Of a DNA stretch of 64,000 nt, positions 59,370 through 64,000 are shown piece by piece. The stretch is taken from positions 930,001 through 994,000 of the forward strand of contig OX392529.1 in NCBI GenBank assembly GCA_947623455.1. The letters are read 5' to 3'. The position numbers were made by a program, and so were the translations under genes. This DNA comes from Mimachlamys varia (Eukaryota; Mollusca; Bivalvia; Pectinida; Pectinidae). The first letter of the stretch is position 1. Every line of letters starts with the position of its first letter. The notes beneath the pieces are model-generated. The model was not told the origin of the DNA. It saw only the letters and a program-made list of their open reading frames with translations, and made no database searches.

Positions 59370-62150
59370 GTAAGCAGAAACCTTGTAGGCAGTACGCAGT
59401 ATATAGGAGGCGGTAGACAGAAGGCAGTAAGCAGAAACTTGTAGGCAGTACACAGTATATAGGAGGCGGTAGACAGAAGGCAGTAAGTAGAAACTTGTAG
59501 GCAGTACGCAGTATATAGGAGGCGGTAGACAGAAGGCAGTAGGCAGAAACTTGTAGGCAGTACACAGTATATAGGAGGCGGTAGACAAAAGGCAGTAAGC
59601 AGAAACGTGTAGGCAGTACGCAGTATATAGGAGGCGGTAGACAGAAGGCAGTAAGTAGAAACGTGTAGGCAGTACGCAGTATATAGGAGGCGGTAGACAG
59701 AAGGCAGTAGGCAGAAACTTGTAGGCAGTACGCAGTATATAGGAGGCGGTAGACAGAAGGCAGTAGGCAGAAACTTGTAGGCAGTACGCAGTATATAGGA
59801 GGCGGTAGACAGAAGGCAGTAAGCAGAAACTTGTAGGCAGTACACAGTATATAGGAGGCGGTAGACAGAAGGCAGTAAGCAGAAACTTGTAGGCAGTACG
59901 CAGTATATAGGAGGCGGTAGACAGAAGGCAGTAAGCAGAAACTTGTAGGCAGTACGCAGTATATATGAGGCGGTAGACAAAAGGCAGTAAGTAGAAACTT
60001 GTAGGCAGTACGCAGTATATAGGAGGCGGTAGACAGAAGGCAGTAGGCAGAAACTTGTAGGCAGTACACAGTATATAGGAGGCGGTAGACAAAAAGCAGT
60101 AAGCAGAAACTTGTAGGCAGTACGCAGTATATAGGAGGCGGTAGACAGAAGGCAGTAAGCAGAAACTTGTAGGCAGTACACAGTATATAGGAGGCGGTAG
60201 ACAGAAGGCAGAAAGTAGAAACTTGTAGGCAGTACGCAGTATATAGGAGGCGGTAGACAGAAGGCAGTAGGCAGAAACTTGTAGGCAGTACGCAGTATAT
60301 AGGAGGCGGTAGACAGAAGGCAGTAAGTAGAAACTTGTAGGCAGTACGCAGTATATAGGAGGCGGTAGACAGAAGGCAGTAGGCAGAAACTTGTAGGCAG
60401 TACGCAGTTTATAGGAGGCGGTAGACAGAAGGCAGTAAGCAGAAACTTGAAGGCAGTACACAGTATATAGGAGGCGGTAGACAGAAGGCAGTAAGCAGAA
60501 ACTTGTAGGCAGTACGCAGTATATAGGAGGCGGTAGACAGAAGGCAGTAAGCAGAAACTTGTAGGCAGTACGCAGTATATATGAGGCGGTAGACAAAAGG
60601 CAGTAAGTAGAAACTTGTAGGCAGAACGCAGTATATATGAGACGGTAGACAGAAGGCAGTAGGCAGAAACTTGTAGGCAGTACACAGTATATAGGAGGTG
60701 GTAGACAAAAGGCAGTAAGCAGAAACTTGTAGGCAGTACGCAGTATATAGGAGGCGGTAAACAGAAGGCAGTAAGCAGAAACTTGTAGGCAGTACACAGT
60801 ATATAGGAGGCGGTAGACAGAAGGCAGTAAGCAGAAACTTGTAGGCAGTACGCAGTATATAGGAGGCGGTAGACAGAAGGCAGTAGGCAGAAACTTGTAG
60901 GCAGTACGCAGTATATATGAGGCGGTAGACAAAAGGCAGTAAGTAGAAACTTGTAGGCAGTACGCAGTATATAGGAGGCGGTAGACAGAAGGCAGTAGGC
61001 AGAAACTTGTAGGCAGTACACAGTATATAGGAGGCGGTAGACAAAAGGCAGTAAGCAGAAACTTGTAGGCAGTACACAGTACATAGGAGGCGGTAGACAG
61101 AAGGCAGTAAGCAGAAACTTGTAGGCTGTACGCAGTATATAGGAGGCGGTAGACAGAAGGCAGTAAGCAGAAACTTGTAGGCAGTACGCAGTATATATGA
61201 GGCGGTAGACAAAAGGCAGTAAGTAGAAACTTGTAGGCAGAACGCAGTATATATGAGACGGTAGACAGAAGGCAGTAGGCAGAAACTTGTAGGCAGTACA
61301 CAGTATATAGGAGGCGGTAGACAAAAGGCAGTAAGTAGAAACTTGTAGGCAGTACGCAGTATATAGGAGGCGGTAGACAGAAGGCAGTAAGCAGAAACTT
61401 GTAGGCAGTACACAGTATATAGGAGGCGGTAGACAGAAGGCAGAAAGTAGAAACTTGTAGGCAGTACACAGTATATAGGAGGCGGTAGACAGAAGGCAGT
61501 AGGCAGAAACTTGTAGGCAGTACGCAGTATATAGGAGGCGGTAGACAGAAGGCAGTAAGTAGAAACTTGTAGGCAGTACGCAGTATATAGGAGGCGGTAG
61601 ACAGAAGGCAGTAGGCAGAAACTTGTAGGCAGTACGCAGTATATAGGAGGCGGTAGACAGAAGGCAGTTAGCAGAAACTTGTAGGCAGTACGCAGTATAT
61701 ATGAGGCGGTAGACAAAAGGCAGTAAGTAGAAACTTGTAGGCAGTACGCAGTATATAGGAGGCGGTAGACAGAAGGCAGTAGGCAGAAACTTGTAGGCAG
61801 TACACAGTATATAGGAGGCGGTAGACAAAAGGCAGTAAGCAGAAACTTGTAGGCAGTACGCAGTATATAGGAGGCGGTAGACAGAAGGCAGTAAGTAGAA
61901 ACCTGTAGGCAGTACGCAGTATATAGGAGGCGGTAGACAGAAGGCAGAAAGTAGAAACTTGTAGGCAGTACGCAGTATATAGGAGGCGGTAGACAAAAGG
62001 CAATGAGTAGAAACCTGTAGGCAGTACGCAGTATATAGGAGGCGGTAGACAGAAGGCAGTAAGCAGAAACTTGTAGGCAGTACGCAGTATATAGGAGGCG
62101 GTAGACATAAGGCAGTAAGTAGAAACCTGTAGGCAGTACGCAGTATATAT
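59370..62150. repeat. 56-bp tandem array (satellite K)
   Basis: About 50 copies of a 56-bp unit containing GTAGGCAGTACGCAGTATAT, then AGGAGGCGGTAGACAGAAGG, then CAGTAAGCAGAAACTT. The unit divides into exactly eight heptamers, several of which are NNCAGTA. Variants (GCAGTAAGCAG, GCAGTAGGCAG, GCAGTAAGTAG; ACACAG or ACGCAG) recur in irregular order. Minus-strand frames up to 878 aa exist because no phase has a stop; three units (168 bp) give a 56-aa period. Confidence 0.96.
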
Positions 62151-62960
62151 TAAAGGGACTTAGCGATTATATTTCAGTATCATAGATGATACAAAGTGCT
62201 GTAACATTCAAAAGTATCATAAAAGTTATGCACTTGATGTCCAAAAGTTCTGCGACCCGTCTCTAATTCCTATCATTATCGTTCGGGAAAGTGTAAACAA
62301 TGCCATTGCGCATGCGCTTTGCGGGAAATGAGAAATTTGTGCCATGGAAAATGACAGGACACACATTTTTTTTTTTTTCACTGTAAAACGTATTAAACTT
62401 TCAAATCTCCGATAACTTTTAAATACTGCTTCCAAAAATATTTCAAAGTCATTTCTTTATTACACATTTATTTCATTTCGATTCTTAGATCACCTAATTC
62501 AATTAAAATCAATTCAGGATCATAACTATTCAGTTTATGAACATACAAATATTATCATTCGTAAATTAGTAAATTTATGTATAAATTTTGAACAAAATTC
62601 CATATCTCCTGAATTCACGTTTGTGTTATTATTCTAAATGAAAGAAGATCGGGCTTTCATATCTTTTATCAATAAGACCCCGAGAGCGGAGGGACAACAA
62701 TTCTCTGGATTTGCCCGTTTATTTGTAAAACAAGAGATACATGTATAACAAAGCAAATTTAACAATATTTTTATACTTTCAAGAACGTTATTGTGAATAA
62801 AGACACTCTCCGATGAACTTGATATTGTCAATGTTGAAAGAACTGCAGACATTGTCACTGACTGCTGTCAGGGTTTGTTTTGAGCTAAGCCAAACGCACA
62901 GCCTTAAATCCAATATATTGTCTAAATTGGTCCGATACCTATCCTTGATTTTCAACTCAG
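62151..62960. other. Spacer between satellites K and L
   Basis: Starts with TTAAAGGGACTTAGCG, resembling the ends of TTAA-targeting MITEs, but no matching opposite end was found. The rest is AT-rich with a T13 run near 62367. Short frames at 62226-62435 and 62634-62858 (-) are not convincing. Confidence 0.4.
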
Positions 62961-64000
62961 TGCAGCTCGGGACAACGCGGCGACCATCACTGCCTAGTCT
63001 ACCAAGCTGCTACATACCCGGGACACCGCGGCGATCATCACTGCCTAGTCTACCAAGCTGCTACATACCCGGGACACCGCGGCGATCACCACTGCCTAGT
63101 CTACCGAGCTGCTACATACCCGGGACACCGCGGCGATCACCACTGCCTAGTCTACCAAGCTGCTACATACCCGGGACACCGCGGCGATCACCACTGCCTA
63201 GTCTACCAAGCTGCTACATACCCGGGACACCGCGACGATCACCACTGCCTAGTCTACCGAGCTGCTACATACCCGGGACACCGCGGCGATCACCACTGCC
63301 TAGTCTACCGAGCTGCTACATACTCGGGACACCGCGGCGATCACCACTGCCTAGTCTACCGAGCTGCTACATACCCGGGACACCGCGGCGATCACCACTG
63401 CCTAGTCTACCGAGCTGCTACATACCCGGGACACCGCGACGATCACCACTGCCTAGTCTACCGAGCTGCTACATACCCGGGACACCGCGGCGATCACCAC
63501 TGCCTAGTCTACCGAGCTGCTACATACTCGGGACAACGCGGCGATCACCACTGCCTAGTCTACCGAGCTGCTACATACTCGAGACAACGCGGCGATCACC
63601 ACTGCCTAGTCTACCGAGCTGCTACATACTCGGGACAACGCGGCGATCACCACTGCCTAGTCTACCGAGCTGCTACATACCCGGGACACCGAGGCGATCA
63701 CCACTGCCTAGTCTACCGAGCTGCTACATACCCGGGACACCGCGGCGATCACCACTGCCTAGTCTACCGAGCTGCTACATACCCGGGACACCGCGGCGAT
63801 CACCACTGCCTAGTCTACCGAGCTGCTACATACTCGGGACAACGCGGCGATCACCACTGCCTAGTCTACCAAGCTGCTACATACCCGGGACACCGCGGCG
63901 ATCACCACTGCCTAGTCTACCAAGCTGCTACATACCCGGGACACCGCGGCGATCACCACTGCCTAGTCTACCGAGCTGCTACATACCCGGGACACCGCGG
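62961..64000. repeat. 51-bp GC-rich tandem array (satellite L), continues beyond window
   Basis: About 20 copies of a 51-bp unit containing CTGCTACATACCCGGGACAC, then CGCGGCGATCACCACTGCC, then TAGTCTACCGAG. CpG-rich, with CCCGGG and CCGCGG in most copies, in contrast to the AT-rich surroundings. Variants CTCGGGACAACG and ACCAAGCTG form short local groups. The right end is outside the window. Confidence 0.96.

Noticed and set aside
57849..62108. Minus-strand frames of 434, 720 and 878 aa
   Set aside because: Translations of the 14-bp and 56-bp arrays; all phases are open and no non-repeat coding sequence adjoins them.

Overview
The window looks like nuclear DNA from a marine invertebrate, most likely a bivalve mollusc. 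This is inferred from several APE-type LINEs (two with virus-like 2A peptides), a tRNA-derived SINE, MITEs, AT-rich spacers with short 'GTTATCTCCCTT'-type stretches, and very heavy tandem repetition. No bacterial-style operons, rRNA genes or ordinary multi-exon host genes are visible.

Tandem arrays of at least twelve unrelated families fill roughly half of the 64 kb: 29 bp (1-2415), 30 bp (2741-4533), 25 bp (7945-11770), 30/31/38 bp with kilobase higher-order structure (11958-20308), 37 bp (20810-24052), 30 bp (26322-27474), 14 bp (28436-29118), 17 bp (32375-33853, 46950-47086, 50171-51350), 43 bp (about 38690-41207 and 46750-46945), 14 bp (57930-59318), 56 bp (59370-62150) and 51 bp (62961 to the window end). 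Most long open frames lie inside these arrays. They exist because the units lack stop codons and should not be read as genes.

The only convincing host-type genes are two small intronless paralogues of unknown function in convergent orientation: 24594-25073 (+, 159 aa) and 29796-30398 (-, 200 aa). They share an N-terminal block and two copies of a short 'EL..I..RL.+PT..S' motif. The 4.7 kb between them holds the second 30-bp array, a decayed LINE fragment split by a MITE, and a 14-bp array.

The right half is a retrotransposon cluster. LINE-1 (33854-37735, -) carries a canonical 2A peptide and is broken by one base in a T run. A probable solo LTR (41208-46749, 5-bp target duplication ACAAT) sits inside the 43-bp array and itself contains LINE-2 (42256-about 46500, -), whose single long ORF has a hydrophobic leader, a 2A-like motif, a complete PHD finger, an endonuclease and a reverse transcriptase. 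LINE-3 (47087-50170, -) is 5'-truncated, has a GATA-type tail and interrupts the 17-bp array. LINE-4 (51950-56460, -) has an L1-type ORF1 and an ORF2 with one in-frame stop. LINE-5 (56470-57300, +) is a 3' fragment, followed by a SINE. The order of insertion can be read from the nesting: array first, then LTR, then LINE-2; and 17-bp array first, then LINE-3. The elements are numbered for this window only.
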